DNA from: Mortierella sp. BCC40632
Taxonomy: Eukaryota > Mortierellomycota > Mortierellomycetes > Mortierellales > Mortierellaceae
NCBI GenBank assembly: GCA_011634665.1
Contig: WAEK01000002.1
Span: forward strand, 1,385,001-1,449,000
Length of the DNA: 64,000 bases
Direction: 5' to 3'
Under the pieces are notes generated by a model that was not told where the DNA came from, did no database searches, and was given only the letters and a program-made list of their open reading frames with translations. Made by a program: the position numbers and the translations under genes. Each line of letters opens with the position of its first letter. Position 1 is the first letter of the stretch. Of the stretch, positions 1 through 11,091 are shown one piece after another.

Positions 1-547
1 TCCAATCGATTGTCGTGGTGCAAACCCACTGACTCGCCTAGAATATACGAAGAAAAAAAAATTGGAGGTGAGGACAGGGTCGTAGATAAAGTATGAGCCG
101 GTTAGAACCATGTCGCTTTGGAGAATGCACAGTTTCCAATCAATCGGGTCCATGGATTTACCGATTACTGCTCATGGGAGGACCCATCATGCTACCTCCA
201 ATCATTCCATAGTCGTCTGCAGCTAATGGCGCCATGGGAGATGGTCGTTGGGACATCATGACTGAGGCACTGAGAACACTATTCCTTTGTCCACCACTGA
301 TGGACTGTCTGTATCCTGAAGACATGCTCCATCGACTATTGACGCTCCCGATAGCACTGCTTCCTCCTGTCATCATCCCCATCCCAGCCGAGCTTGCGCC
401 ACTGGCAAAAGGTCCTGACGGTAGTTGGGTTGCATTGGAAAAGTTGGTCATTCGTCTTGACCCTTGCAGGCCTTGATTAAATGTGGGTGTTTGGGGTGGT
501 TGTAATTGCTGTAGAGATGGATCCAGTCTTGGGTTATATGACGCCAT
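1..547 (-). CDS. Unrecognised Ser/Gly/Met-rich protein, N-terminal part, runs off the left edge
   Basis: I do not recognise this gene. The first exon is taken as 547 to 162, starting at ATG 547-545 (MASYNPRLDPS). It encodes about 128 residues of low-complexity sequence rich in Ser, Gly, Met, Gln and Arg, with no folded domain visible. The frame meets TAA at 158, but a GGTAAAT donor overlaps that stop. A branch-like TTCTAAC and a TTCTAG acceptor lie ahead of position 37. Joining 162 to 37 keeps phase (2+1) and continues with an Arg/Ser-rich stretch to the window edge. I therefore infer a gene continuing to the left rather than a 129-residue protein. The basic, Ser-rich N-terminus is loosely like the tails of fungal Ndc80 proteins, but nothing diagnostic is inside the window. 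It lies 237 bp downstream of ATG18 on the same strand. Confidence 0.45.
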
Positions 548-784
548 GTCCTTTTTTTTTTTGTTTGTTTGTTTCAGAAGAATTAGGTATACATGCTCAG
601 CAAGAGCAGAATGGAAGAGAAAAGTAAGAGTTGGAACGCGCTTCCTCTTTTCCTTTTTCTTTTTTTTTTTATTTACAGGAATGTGTGGCTGTGAAATTGA
701 AATAAAGACGCGCTGGGCATGAAACTCACGCACGCGTCTTTTTTTGGAAGAGACTAAGCAAAAGAGAGGTGCAATCTCGGGTGC

Positions 785-2674
785 CTAGAAAGGGGCCGCT
801 GAGGTCTCAAATTCGTCGTTGGAACCCAAAAGACTGTTAAAAGTAAGAAAAAAATTAGTAGCTGAGCAAGGATTGCGTGGTATGAATGAAAAACGACACT
901 GACAAAAAAAAAAAAAAAAAAAAGTTGAGCAAGGCAACAAAGCTGTACCTGAGTTGCTTCAGCAATACACATGGTCCACCATTCTCCAGATCAATGTTGT
1001 ATTGGTAGAGATAGCCGTCCGATGTTGCAACCAGCACTTGTGGAGTAGAGCTATTGATCAATAAAATCATGGTAACGTATAAGTTTGACGACTTGCAATA
1101 CTGCAGTAACAGCTCTCAAGGGATGAAATCAATCTCCTGAATGCAATAACGTACCCGCTCAAAGCTATGACACTCTGCACGCCAGCGTTGGGTAGTTTCA
1201 AATGAGCAAAGTCGCGAGTAGGCTCAAAGATCTCTGTAATGGCTCCTGGTAGATACGATCCTACGCTTCCAACAAGGTTCCTGCCAAGATGCATCGATTG
1301 ACGACGAATAAGATCCCTGAGTTGATTCAAGAAGTGGAAAAAAAAAAAAAGAGCGCAAAAGGGGTTTAGTACCTCGGCATCTCCTCAAATATCCAAGAAA
1401 AAAGAGTGATCGCCTCCATCCAGCACCGAACTTTACCTCACTCCAGATCCTCTCTCATAACTTCCGTCAACAGGACCTCCATTGGGCCTGTGACTACCAC
1501 TGCTGCCTGGTCCCCCTAGCTTGAAAATATGAACAGTGTCCGTGTCGCTTGAAACACAAAGAAGGGTGCTGACAGGATTAAAGGACAAAGAGAAAATCCG
1601 AGCTCCCTGCGTGCCTCGCCTAAACTGATACAGGCGCTGAGCATTTGGTATCGACCAAATCCGAATCACAGTACCCTATAAACATGAAAGAGCAATTAAA
1701 CGTCAACTCGGGAAAGAATATACACTTTCAGTCATAACAAAACCATATGGACCTCCCATGTCCGATTGAACATTTGCTATATCAAATTGGGAGGACGAAA
1801 TCCGAATGGGGAGAAAGAGAGAGAAGCCGCTTACCCTGTCGCTGGCGGTGGCAAGCATAGTTCCGTCTGAATTAATGGCGATGTTGGATACAGAAGTCTT
1901 ATGGGCCTGAACAACGTTAACAGCTTGCAGGTTGACGGCATCAAAAATCAAGACGTCTCCTGAGGGTCCATGTGAGTCATCGCGTCCGTTATTTGAGAAA
2001 GGTGATGTTGGTGACGGCGTTGGCGATGGGTAGGCAAGATAGCAGTTTTCGCTGGAAGGCGAAAGGGCACAGATGGCTATCGTTATTGTAACACAGGGAT
2101 TAGGTGGCGTCATGGGTTAGAACAAAAGACGAAAGAGGGAAAGAGACCAAAACATTTCTGAATAAAGACCGGCAATAGCTTGTCCACAGTCAAGACTCAC
2201 CATTGGGGTTTGGGCTCGTCTCAATAGTATGAAGGAGTTTCATGTTGCTAATATCATAGACATAAATCTGGTCCTCGAGAACAACAATGAGTCGCTTCCT
2301 GTTGAGTTTGACGGAGAGGATTGTTGTTGGGAAAGTAAGCTCGCAGATGGTCGATTGACGCTATAGAGTAAAAGAAAGGGAGTGGGAAAAAAAATAAATA
2401 GACAGAGGGGCGATGAGTACTCGAAGCCAAAGGGAAAGAGTCAAGTGACGCTGTCGGTCCTTCAATACCCTTTCTGTCCTGGATTGTTCAGCGTTGAATA
2501 CCTTTGTGTTGGTGATTTGAAGTCTCCTGGGTGAAGACGAGGGATGGTCTCCAGCGCCAACTATCGCTACAAGGGACGTGCAAAAGAGCATTTCGACAAT
2601 GCCAACAGAGCTATCCGCTATTTCCAGCGATGCATAAACAAAGGAGGCGTCATTGTCAGTCGCTTGTTCCACGG

Positions 2675-2710
<36 letters not shown>

Positions 2711-3028
2711 GAAAGTCAAGGAGGTCGAGATTTCAGCGAGCAAGAGAACATACCCTTGGAGTAGCATCTCCCGAATGGGTCGCAGTTGTAAATCTTGAAG
2801 CCATGCTTGGTTCCAACAGAGATGCAGCTATGGTGGGATTCATTCCAATGATTTTCCTTTTAGTAGGGGCGCAGAAGATAGCGGCATGTCCACATGACTC
2901 CATCAAACATGGAGTGGTCTACTTTGGCGAAACGTGGCAACTGGGTGGGGTTTGAGTTTGGGTTCCTACCTAAAGTCCTGATTAAAATTGATGAACAAAA
3001 GCTCACCTCCTCTTGCACTGAGGTTCAT
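785..3028 (-). CDS. ATG18: Autophagy-related protein Atg18 (PROPPIN, PI3P/PI(3,5)P2-binding WD40 protein)
   Basis: Nine exons join in phase: 3028-2970, 2827-2754, 2662-2502, 2360-2201, 2076-1835, 1675-1437, 1316-1155, 1050-949 and 833-785, giving 415 residues. The product is a seven-bladed beta-propeller that binds phosphoinositides on the phagophore and vacuole and recruits Atg2. Visible family marks are the N-terminal [15 protein letters not shown] block, the [12 protein letters not shown] strand, CYLAYPSP followed by GDVLIFD, the [16 protein letters not shown] blade, and the FRRG lipid-binding motif at about residues 250-253. [13 protein letters not shown] matches the Atg18 pattern, and the C-terminus ends [11 protein letters not shown]. 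The length is typical of Atg18 without a long 6CD-loop insertion. The intron ahead of exon 3 ends in AAG and holds a T11/A25 inverted run. Atg18 rather than Hsv2 or Atg21 is favoured by the conserved C-terminal tail. Confidence 0.95.
2675..2710. repeat. T11-A25 homopolymer inverted pair in an ATG18 intron
   Basis: Eleven T are followed directly by 25 A, so the RNA from either strand could fold into an A-U hairpin of about 11 bp. It sits just upstream (in minus sense) of the AAG acceptor of ATG18 exon 3. Confidence 0.9.
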
Positions 3029-6000
3029 GGCTAGGGTTGGAGCAGGTGAGAGTTGGATGGGCTAGAGGCTATTGTTGAAGCAGGATTTCAATGTTCAGAG
3101 ATGCAAATGGAGTGGAGTGGAATGAGGCTGCGTGAAAAAAGGAGAGAAAGCTGGTGGAAGTGTTGCGCGCGTCCCTCACGGAAAGGCATGGCGGCAAAAA
3201 AAAAAAGGACAGTCACGCGGAAGTGAGTGAGCCCTTCTGACCCCACCAGCAGACCGTCGAGCCTTCCAGTAAACCAACTGTCTCTAGCCAACCAGCAGCA
3301 GCAATTTTCAGGACCTGAAGGTTTAGCGGGACCGGGTAAGGCCACAGGATGATCTTCACTCTATGTCACGAGCAGCATAGATTATGGGCACTCCCATAAG
3401 TTCCGTAGAATCCATAGGGGAGCATCAGAAGGACAGCAGAATTACTAATCACTCAGCCTGACTATACAGTTGTTGCCTTTGACTCAGATACTGGGCTCAT
3501 GGTCACCGAGGATAAATGCTAGTGGCCCAAGCACGGTTACATTCCCCGTGAGGGATCCGGGTCAGGCAACTATCACTCTGAATTTCGGATTACTAACTGC
3601 AAGAGTAGATTTCTCGAGAATATACGAAAGACAGCACTTTGCTCATTCTGTAGAAATCGGTATCACTGTAGACTAGGGGCCACCAGTCATGGGTTTTCGG
3701 AAAAAAAAAAAAAAAAAAAGTCCCAATATAGGTTTTTTTAACGGGATCTGCGCCTTTCTTGGCATTGGGAAACTTTGGATAATTCGTTTGCAAAGAGCTT
3801 TGTAATCCATCATCTTCATCCGAAAGAGGATGCTCACGTCAGACTCCAACAGGACAACTCCACAGTCTTACACAAGATCAAATAACCAAAAAAAAAAAAA
3901 AAAAAAAGAGTTGAATAGAGTATGGTCACCTTACTGCGGGCAAGATTCTCTGAACCAAACCTACTCTTCATGAGACATGGTAAGACTAAATGCTAGGCAT
4001 TGGTGGCAACAAAAGTGATCACTTTTTCAACAAGAAAAGTAGCCACCATTAGTTTTTTATATTCTTTCTCAATGTACCACTCACAAGCTTAAAAATGAAA
4101 AGGTCTCCAAGAGAACGAGTAGATGACATACTGCCAAACCTAGACTATTTACCTGTGGTCTCCATTATTTCCCTTGTTTCCACTGTCTATTAACCTGGTT
4201 AAAAAAACTCCCCATTGTGTCATCGTCTGGGTGCTTTTACTGGCATTTAATACTGGTGCTTCTCACTGACATGGAGCATTGCCAGCACCTCTTTGATACC
4301 GCTTTTATTTTTGCTTGTCAGTGCCTCAAAGACAAGATCTTTGACGACCAGAGTGAAGCTTAATCAAGGTGTCAGGACTACCCTGTGGAACGATCTCTTT
4401 GAGCAATCCCGAGTTCTATCGAACCTTGTCGCCAATTCCTTCATGCGATTTTTATCGAGCATGGTCAACCACCAGTAAGGATCAAGCCATGCTGCAAGAT
4501 AATTCAAGGCGACACACTTCTGCACCGATGGCGACACAGCGATAATCTGGACTCACCATGTTCTTGTCAGTATGCTAGGCAAATACGATACTGAGCAGGA
4601 CAAAGAGAACGATAAAAGATCCCGCAAAGAAAGGGAAAGGGATCCCATTCTCGACTTGGATACTTGGACACTCCGAACATGGTAAAATGACCTCCCGAGG
4701 CATTTGTAAAGATAGAAAATTACATACATTTATCCCAAGGCTACTCTCGTACGGAAAACGGGATACTCATGCCCATGTATGTTCTGCTCCTAGCGAGATC
4801 TGACAGAGTTGGTCGCAGTGACTTGTGGACGTTGCTCCGACAATCCGTCGGAGCGAATGGGACAAAGGAAAGAATAAAGAGCTACTGTTTAACCCAAAAA
4901 GTAAAAAATGCGCGTCTATCACATTGTCCTCACACGATGTGAATGGGTTAGATCAATTGTCTGGCTTTGAGTCGTACAGAGAAACAGGAATAGGGGAACA
5001 AGTGAATCGAGGCTTTGGAGTGCGCCCATCATTTATGGCTGTAGATTACGCCCCGTTCATAACTAACGGGGACTCGGGGGCTGGCTCTGGGGCATTGGCG
5101 GGTTGACTTGGGTAGGCTGATCGGTAACAGCCAGGTGCAGATTAAAGAGGCGAAGGGTCGACAAATCACTCTGGAATCAATAGTACGAACGGTCTAGTGT
5201 TCATGTGGTCGGTAAGATACTTGTAAATTACATTGATGCAGTATCGAAAGGCTTGTTGGGAACGAGATTCCAAGCTGGTTCGATACATAGTGCTTTAGCC
5301 TAAATCAAGCCAGTGTCCATTTCTCGTTCAGGCCCAGGAAAACAATGTCGGGTCCTACTCAGACTTCATTAGCATTTAGGGTGAGCGCTTGCTCTATCTT
5401 GTCAAGCCTGACTCTGAGTTTGCACTCTGGATTGTAGTAAACGGATAGAGTAGCTCCAGATTATTGGACCTTGTTTGTTGTCAGGATTAGAAGGACTGAC
5501 TGAGTCAGGGAGCAAGGTCGTGAAGGATGGTGTCACAGCACATTAGAGATCTAGGCTACGCCAAGACCACTTTGGTGAAAAGTCAAATGGCCCTCTTGGG
5601 ATCGGGCAATCCATGGACGAATATTTTGACACTTTGGGGAGACGCCCTGGCCTCTTTTCTTCAGTTTACGAGTCCTTTATCTTTTGAACCTTGGCCGACC
5701 CAACTTTCCGCTGCACGAATGCACTGTGCTGCACAAGCAGACGAAAACCATGGGGGGATCTGTCTAGCGAAATTTGCGGGCAGGCACGGCCGACCGAACT
5801 AAAGACAGAACGAGTTCGGCACAGGCTTTGGGCACGCGCCCTTTAAAAAGGGAAGACCTCTCTTTCTCACTCGTATCACACTCTTTTCTTCTTATTTTTT
5901 ACCCCATTCTCGTTTCTCTCATCCTGATTCCTGACATCGAATCAGACATTCTCCATCCACCTTCAGTTTCATTCTTACTCTTCCACCCCCACACTTCTTT

Positions 6001-6039
6001 TTTTTTTCCCCTTTGCACGCTCGTTAACTCAACTCCACC
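3029..6039. other. Intergenic, no gene recognised
   Basis: Three kilobases lie between ATG18 and the acyl-CoA synthetase gene. Small open frames occur, the longest near 90 codons before 5.8 kb, but none shows a motif, codon bias or plausible splice partners. Two A runs of about 19 and 18 bases sit near 3700 and 3890. The last 170 bp (5870-6039) become strongly C/T-rich, which looks like the leader of the downstream gene, and a TTTAAAAA TATA-like stretch lies near 5842. Confidence 0.6.
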
Positions 6040-8946
6040 ATGGAAACACAATTGTACTCTATCGAGGTTCCTGGAAGCCTCACCGTACCTGGCGAGGGCA
6101 AACCCCGACGAAGCATCCTTTCTCCTGATAAGCTGGTCTACACCTATACATCCCATAAGGGCGACACTACCATCACCACCCTCTACGAGAATTTCCTCGA
6201 GGGTGTCCAGAGATCTGGTAATTAGCTTGTGTACTTTTTATTCTTTCGAGCCGCAGTCAACCCTTCTCTCTCTCTCTCTCTCTTCGCTAACGCTTTAGTA
6301 CACTTTTGACATGGACGTCTCTTGAAGAGGGCGGTAGCTTTCTGGGCTATCGGCCAATTGTCAATGGAGTGGCACAAGCTTATGAATGGATGACATACTC
6401 TCGTGTCCAGCAACGCGTTACCAACTTTGGAGCCGGTCTTGCACACCTTGGCCTCAAGGCAAATGATATCTTTGGCATTATTTCTATTAATCGGCCAGAA
6501 TGGGTAAAAAAAAAAGGGCTTTGCACTGCTGAGCTTTGGCCGAATTCATTTTCATTTCAGTGCAAACACGTGTGTATTTTTAAAAGGGCAAAGGTATCCT
6601 GAACCCTCTCTCATCCTCTCTCGCTTTTCTTGGTTCGTGTTCATGTATGTTAATAGACGATGAGTGAGCTAGCTGGATATATGTATACCTTTGTCTCTTG
6701 CCCTCTCTACGAGTCGCTTGGACATGCCGCGATCGAGTTTATTGTCAACCAAACAGAGATGGAAACTATCATTGCCTCAGAGGACAAAGTGCCCCTTTTG
6801 CTTGACATGAAATCGACTCTTCCAACACTCAAGAACATTATCGTCATGGGAACCCTAGACGAGGAATTGAACCAAGAAGCCAAGGACCTGGGTATCCAAA
6901 TGGTGACTTGGACAGACATCGAGACCAGAGGCCGTGAAAATCCAGTTGCCGCCAACCCACCGACCCCAGATGATATTGCCACAATCTGCTATACCTCTGG
7001 CACAACTGGAACCCCAAAGTAAGTAACAAGACATGGCTTTGGGCGAGACCTCTGGACAAGTGACCCCACATTCCTTAGCCTGTGAGCCAAAATGTCTGAA
7101 TCCTCCGGAGGTGTCAGCCGGAGTGGCTTGCAAGGAAGGGTTCACCCATGGGTTCGGTTGACTACGGCACGGAATGGTCGACCGGCAACCGAAAAAAAAA
7201 AAAAAAAAAAAAAAAAAAGGTGTGATTACTCGGCTCAGTTCCACCTCCCATCCAGGAGTTGAACCGCCGAGTTGGGGTCCGGACGAACGGACCATGTTTT
7301 CATTAGAGCGTCCAAGAATAACGCCCTGGACACAAATGCTCTTCCTATAGTGAAAAAGTGTGTCAGAGCGATTATACAAACATAACACTCACACAATCCC
7401 ACACACCTTTGCTCGGAAAAATTGTATGAAATAGGGGTGCCATTCTCACCCACAAGAATTTTATCGCAGGTGTCTCTTCTTTCCACATGATGGCGAAACA
7501 TCAAAAGTTCTTTATCCCCTCGGTTGAAGACACCCATATCTCATACCTACCTCTTGCTCACGTCTTTGAGCGTCTCTGCCAATCGGTGATGATATCGGGC
7601 GCGGCTCGCATCGGATACTACCAGGGCGACACCTTGAAACTATTGGATGATGTTGCGATCCTGCAACCGACCGTCTTTGTTTCCGTGCCCCGGCTATTCA
7701 ACCGTATCTACGATAAAGTTCTTGCAGGCGTCAAAGCTAAAGGTGGGCTTGCAGCCTATCTTTTTGAGAGAGCCTACACCACCAAGAAGGCCAACTTGCG
7801 AAGGGGCATCTTGACGCATGCCATTTGGGATCGACTCGTCTTTAGCGCGATCCGAGCCCGTCTTGGTGGAAAAGTCAAGCATATCGTCTCGGGGTCGGCA
7901 CCCATTTCTCCCGATGTCATTGATTTCCTCCGCATTTGCTTCAGCGCCGATGTGTATGAGGGCTACGGACAAACGGAACAGGCTGCAGGATTGAGTATGA
8001 GTTACCGTGGCGATCTTACTCCTGGTCAGGTTGGACCTCCCCAGCTTTGTGTTGAAGTCAAGCTCAAGGATATCCCTGCTATGAATTATTCTTCGGAGGA
8101 CAAGCCTTTCCCTCGTGGAGAGATCATGCTACGTGGTCACAGTGTTTTCAATGGCTACTACAAGGCGCCGAAACAGACGGAGGAGACTCTGGACAAGGAT
8201 GGATGGGCAAGGTAAATCTCCTCGAGATTCATTAAGTGTCTCTATGTCGATCACGCTGGGATCATTCCTTCTGACACCTCTACAATCTTTTATATTTTTC
8301 GAGAATAGCACCGGCGATGTTGGACAGTGGGACGAACTTGGCCGATTAGTGGTCATTGACCGAGTCAAAAACATTTTCAAGCTCGCTCAAGGAGAGTACA
8401 TTGCACCTGAAAAGATCGAGTCTGTCCTTGCAAAGCATTACCTGGTTGCTCAGGTCTTTGTCTATGGTCATTCACTCCAGTCGACCCTTGTCGGTGTTGT
8501 TGTTCCCGATGCCGAGACAATGAATGTGTGGGCTGTTGAGAACGGACTTGGTGACAAATCGTTTGAGGAACTCTGCAATGAGCCCCTGGTGAGGACTACG
8601 CTCTTGAAGCAGCTCTCAACCTTTGGACGCGAGTCCGATTTGAAGGGATATGAAATTTTGAAGAACATTCACGTTGTCTCGGAGCAGTTTTCGATCGAGA
8701 ATGAACTTTTGGTAAGGACGAATATGTGTGTGTGTGTTTGAGAGAGGGGGGAGAGCTTGTTACACGCAAAACTATTGTGACCCTTTGATTGCATTATACA
8801 ATGTGTATTGACCTGCTGTTTGTTTTGTCATTTTTTTCTTCCTCTATTGATAGACTCCGACCTTCAAGTTGAAAAGACATACGGCAAAAGAAAAGTTTGG
8901 AGCTGATATTGACCGCATGTATGCTGAAATCAACGCTTCGCATTAA
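6040..8946 (+). CDS. Long-chain acyl-CoA synthetase (ACSL, Faa2-like)
   Basis: The enzyme activates fatty acids to acyl-CoA through an acyl-AMP intermediate, feeding beta-oxidation and lipid synthesis. Exons 6040-6217, 6328-6503, 6657-7018, 7435-8211, 8309-8711 and 8854-8946 join in phase to 662 residues, the usual ACSL length. The P-loop YTSGTTGTPKG (about residues 229-239) is split by the third intron, and the next exon resumes with AILTHKN. Further marks are ISYLPLAHVFER, GYGQTEQAA (about 412), the adenylation hinge DGWARSTGDVG (about 494), IDRVKNIFKLAQGEYIAPEKIE, and the C-terminal TPTFKLKR. The C-terminal blocks resemble Faa2-type more than Faa1/4-type enzymes. It ends ASH, so there is no classical PTS1 signal. 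Intron 1 needs an unusual AAG acceptor to keep phase. The 3' end is only 87 bp from that of TRAX on the other strand. Confidence 0.95.
7192..7218 (+). repeat. 27-base A run inside intron 3 of the acyl-CoA synthetase gene
   Basis: An uninterrupted run of 27 A within the 416 bp intron 7019-7434. It is preceded by a short segment with Pol III box-like words at 7116-7126 and 7151-7161. Confidence 0.9.
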
Positions 8947-9033
8947 AGTAGTCTTTACTCTTATTTTTATATTTTATTGTTTTTCAAATTAAAGCTCGTG
9001 GACTTTTTTTCTTCTTTTTGTGATTGTTGTTGC

Positions 9034-10773
9034 TTATTCGTCATCGTCATCGCCTGCTGCCGTGTTTGTTGCCCCGTTACCATCACCTCCAATATCGGAG
9101 CCTCCGCTCATCAAGAGCTGCTTCATCATCTCTGGAGGATACTCGGCACCCCTGACTTTGACATTGTAACATGCAACCTCAATCTTGTTCAGAGACTGCT
9201 TTAGGGCAGTCATCTTTTTGGAGATTGGAGACGCCTTTGTCAATGTCAATCCATCAATTCCGCTCTTGATATCTCTCAAGAACTGAAGGATATGCTGTAC
9301 TCGCTTTTCGGGACTAGAGAGCAAAAGATGAGACTCGCTGGCGTCGGTTAAATAGGATGCTGGGGCACTAACAATCGATTGACCGAGTGCATTGAAGGCC
9401 AATCGCATCAGTTCTCCTGTCAGGTCTGCCACACCAAGAAGGTAGTCCTCATCCGTAATCTCGAGCGCGACTCTGGTCAGTACTGAGTTATCTTCTTTTG
9501 GCGTTGCTGTAGTATCCAATAAAGCACTCTTTTCAACGTTTACCGCCATTGGTGTTGTCGACTCAGGAGCCACAGGCTTTAAGTCTGTAGTGCTTTCTTC
9601 TAATGAGTTTGGTTCGCGCCCACGCGTTTCACTCTCCTTGTCTTTGTCCTTGCCTTTGTCTCGATCTTTGTTATAGGGTGCTTTCCGACTGTCTTTACCG
9701 AACCTTCCTCGATTTCCTCCTCCGCCTCCTCGTGAACCACCACCGCCACCTCCGAGTTGAGAGAGACCCAGACCGATAATAAGGTCATGGTTTTCCAATT
9801 GCTCCTGTGTAGTGTTGAACACAAGGTCGGCCTCTAGTGCTTCTTTTGGCATGAGTGATCCGTGAACTAGATAATACTCTAGTGTCATGGCCTCAATCTG
9901 CAATAATGACACAAGATAAAAAAAAATTAGAGGGGGAGAGGAAGTGTATCAATATCAAAACTTGGCTTTATCCTATTCTCACCTACTCGAGTAAAATACT
10001 TAATAAAAATGAAAAGAAAGTCATTGACTTACGTATTCCTGCAGAGCTCCGGATACGCTTCGTTGGTATCGATGATAGTTGGGTCCCTGAAGGTCTAACG
10101 CGACGCGATGAATAAGTTTGAGAACAATGGCTCGTTTCTCTCGGAATTCCATGAGTGCCTCTGACCCTTTAGCTTGTTGCGGAAGAAACTCTTTTGGTTC
10201 CGCTCGGTGAAGTGCGAAGATCATCTTTTTGCTAAAGTTGTTGATGTCTCTGTTGAACAGGTTCATTACATGCCAAGGTTGAGAAATCCCCAGAGAAGAA
10301 AAAAGAAACTTAGAGTGAGTTGATCATGGAAAAGGATATCGGGGCGATTTTTCCTTTTTTCACTCTTTATGCCGTATTGGTAATTTTGAATACCTGGATA
10401 CTTTGATGATGCGCTCTCTTCGCTCGTGCTATTGATAAAAGGGTTATTGGTACAAGAGAATATGTTGAGAAAGGAGCTCAAAAGGAATGTTGGTCCTTTC
10501 ATTCTATCTTTTTTTTTCTTCCTGATCCAAGCATCAGGGCATTACGTGTTCGTCCAAGATATCACGATAGATTTCAAAATCCTGAAAAATCGATTCACCA
10601 AGACTAGATCGAATATGAGCCTCTTTGCTCGACAAGACGCGCGTGAGCACCGTTGTGACCGTCCCAGTATCGTTGGAGGAAATAGTATCCTGTTCCAAAG
10701 TCTCTAACGGTATATTTCCTAGACTCGGGGTGGATGATGCTGGAGGCGTCTGCATGTGTACATCCTTGTCCAT
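9034..10773 (-). CDS. TSNAX: Translin-associated factor X (TRAX), C3PO endoribonuclease subunit, with a Gly/Arg-rich insertion
   Basis: TRAX pairs with translin to form C3PO, an RNase acting on small-RNA passenger strands and tRNA fragments. Exons 10773-10546, 10428-10394, 10249-10033 and 9897-9034 join in phase to 447 residues, against about 290 in animals. Family blocks are HERRERIIKVSRDI, SKKMIFALHR, QEYIEAMTLEYYLV, DYLLGVADLTGELMR and SKKMTALKQSLNKIE. They keep the acidic residues of the known TRAX active site (E159, E162, D318 and E322 here). The extra length comes from a poorly conserved N-terminus, an acidic C-terminus, and an insertion at about residues 206-303 that starts with poly-Gly/Arg and becomes Lys/Asp/Glu-rich. 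The start is the ATG at 10773; the frame is open slightly further upstream only through TTG. No translin gene is in the window. Confidence 0.93.
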
Positions 10774-10802
10774 TGTGAAAAGCTTATGATTCAAATGAAG
10801 AG

Positions 10803-10834
<32 letters not shown>

Positions 10835-11091
10835 TTTTTGCAACAGAAGTGTAGACGAGGAAAAGAAAGAAAAAATCTGGCATGACTGTTTGCTCAGGGA
10901 AATAAAAGAGATCACATTTGCCATTGTCGAGCTTGCCCCCCTGCTTCGCCTCAAGTCCATCAACGACTACAGCCGGAGATTCCACCCAACCCAAAGAGAT
11001 GGCACCGAGAAAGGAAGAAACGCCAAGGATCATCGACAAACGGATCACTGATGTAAACTATATGTGACCAGTCTCATCATTGTTCAAGTGC
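10774..11091. promoter_or_regulatory. Divergent promoter region of TRAX and the 11.1 kb gene
   Basis: Both flanking genes start outward from this 318 bp interval. It holds a GA microsatellite near 10803-10834 just upstream of TRAX. An open stretch with ATG at 10999 could be an extra upstream exon of the plus-strand gene, but the only donor that fits would leave a 36 bp intron, so I treat it as leader or promoter. Confidence 0.45.

Noticed and set aside
7237..7280. B-box-like GGTTCAACTCC on the minus strand, as a possible tRNA gene
   Set aside because: The flanking bases do not form a T-stem, and no A-box or acceptor stem is found at tRNA spacing.
7019..7434. Apparent loss of the acyl-CoA synthetase segment after the P-loop
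   Set aside because: At first the GVxLTHxN block seemed missing. An exon starting at 7435 restores AILTHKN in phase, so the gene is intact and the region is an ordinary intron.
10999..11052. Upstream coding exon for the 11.1 kb gene (MAPRKEETPRIIDKRITD)
   Set aside because: Joining it to the next exon in phase would need a 36 bp intron, shorter than any other here; kept as possible leader only.
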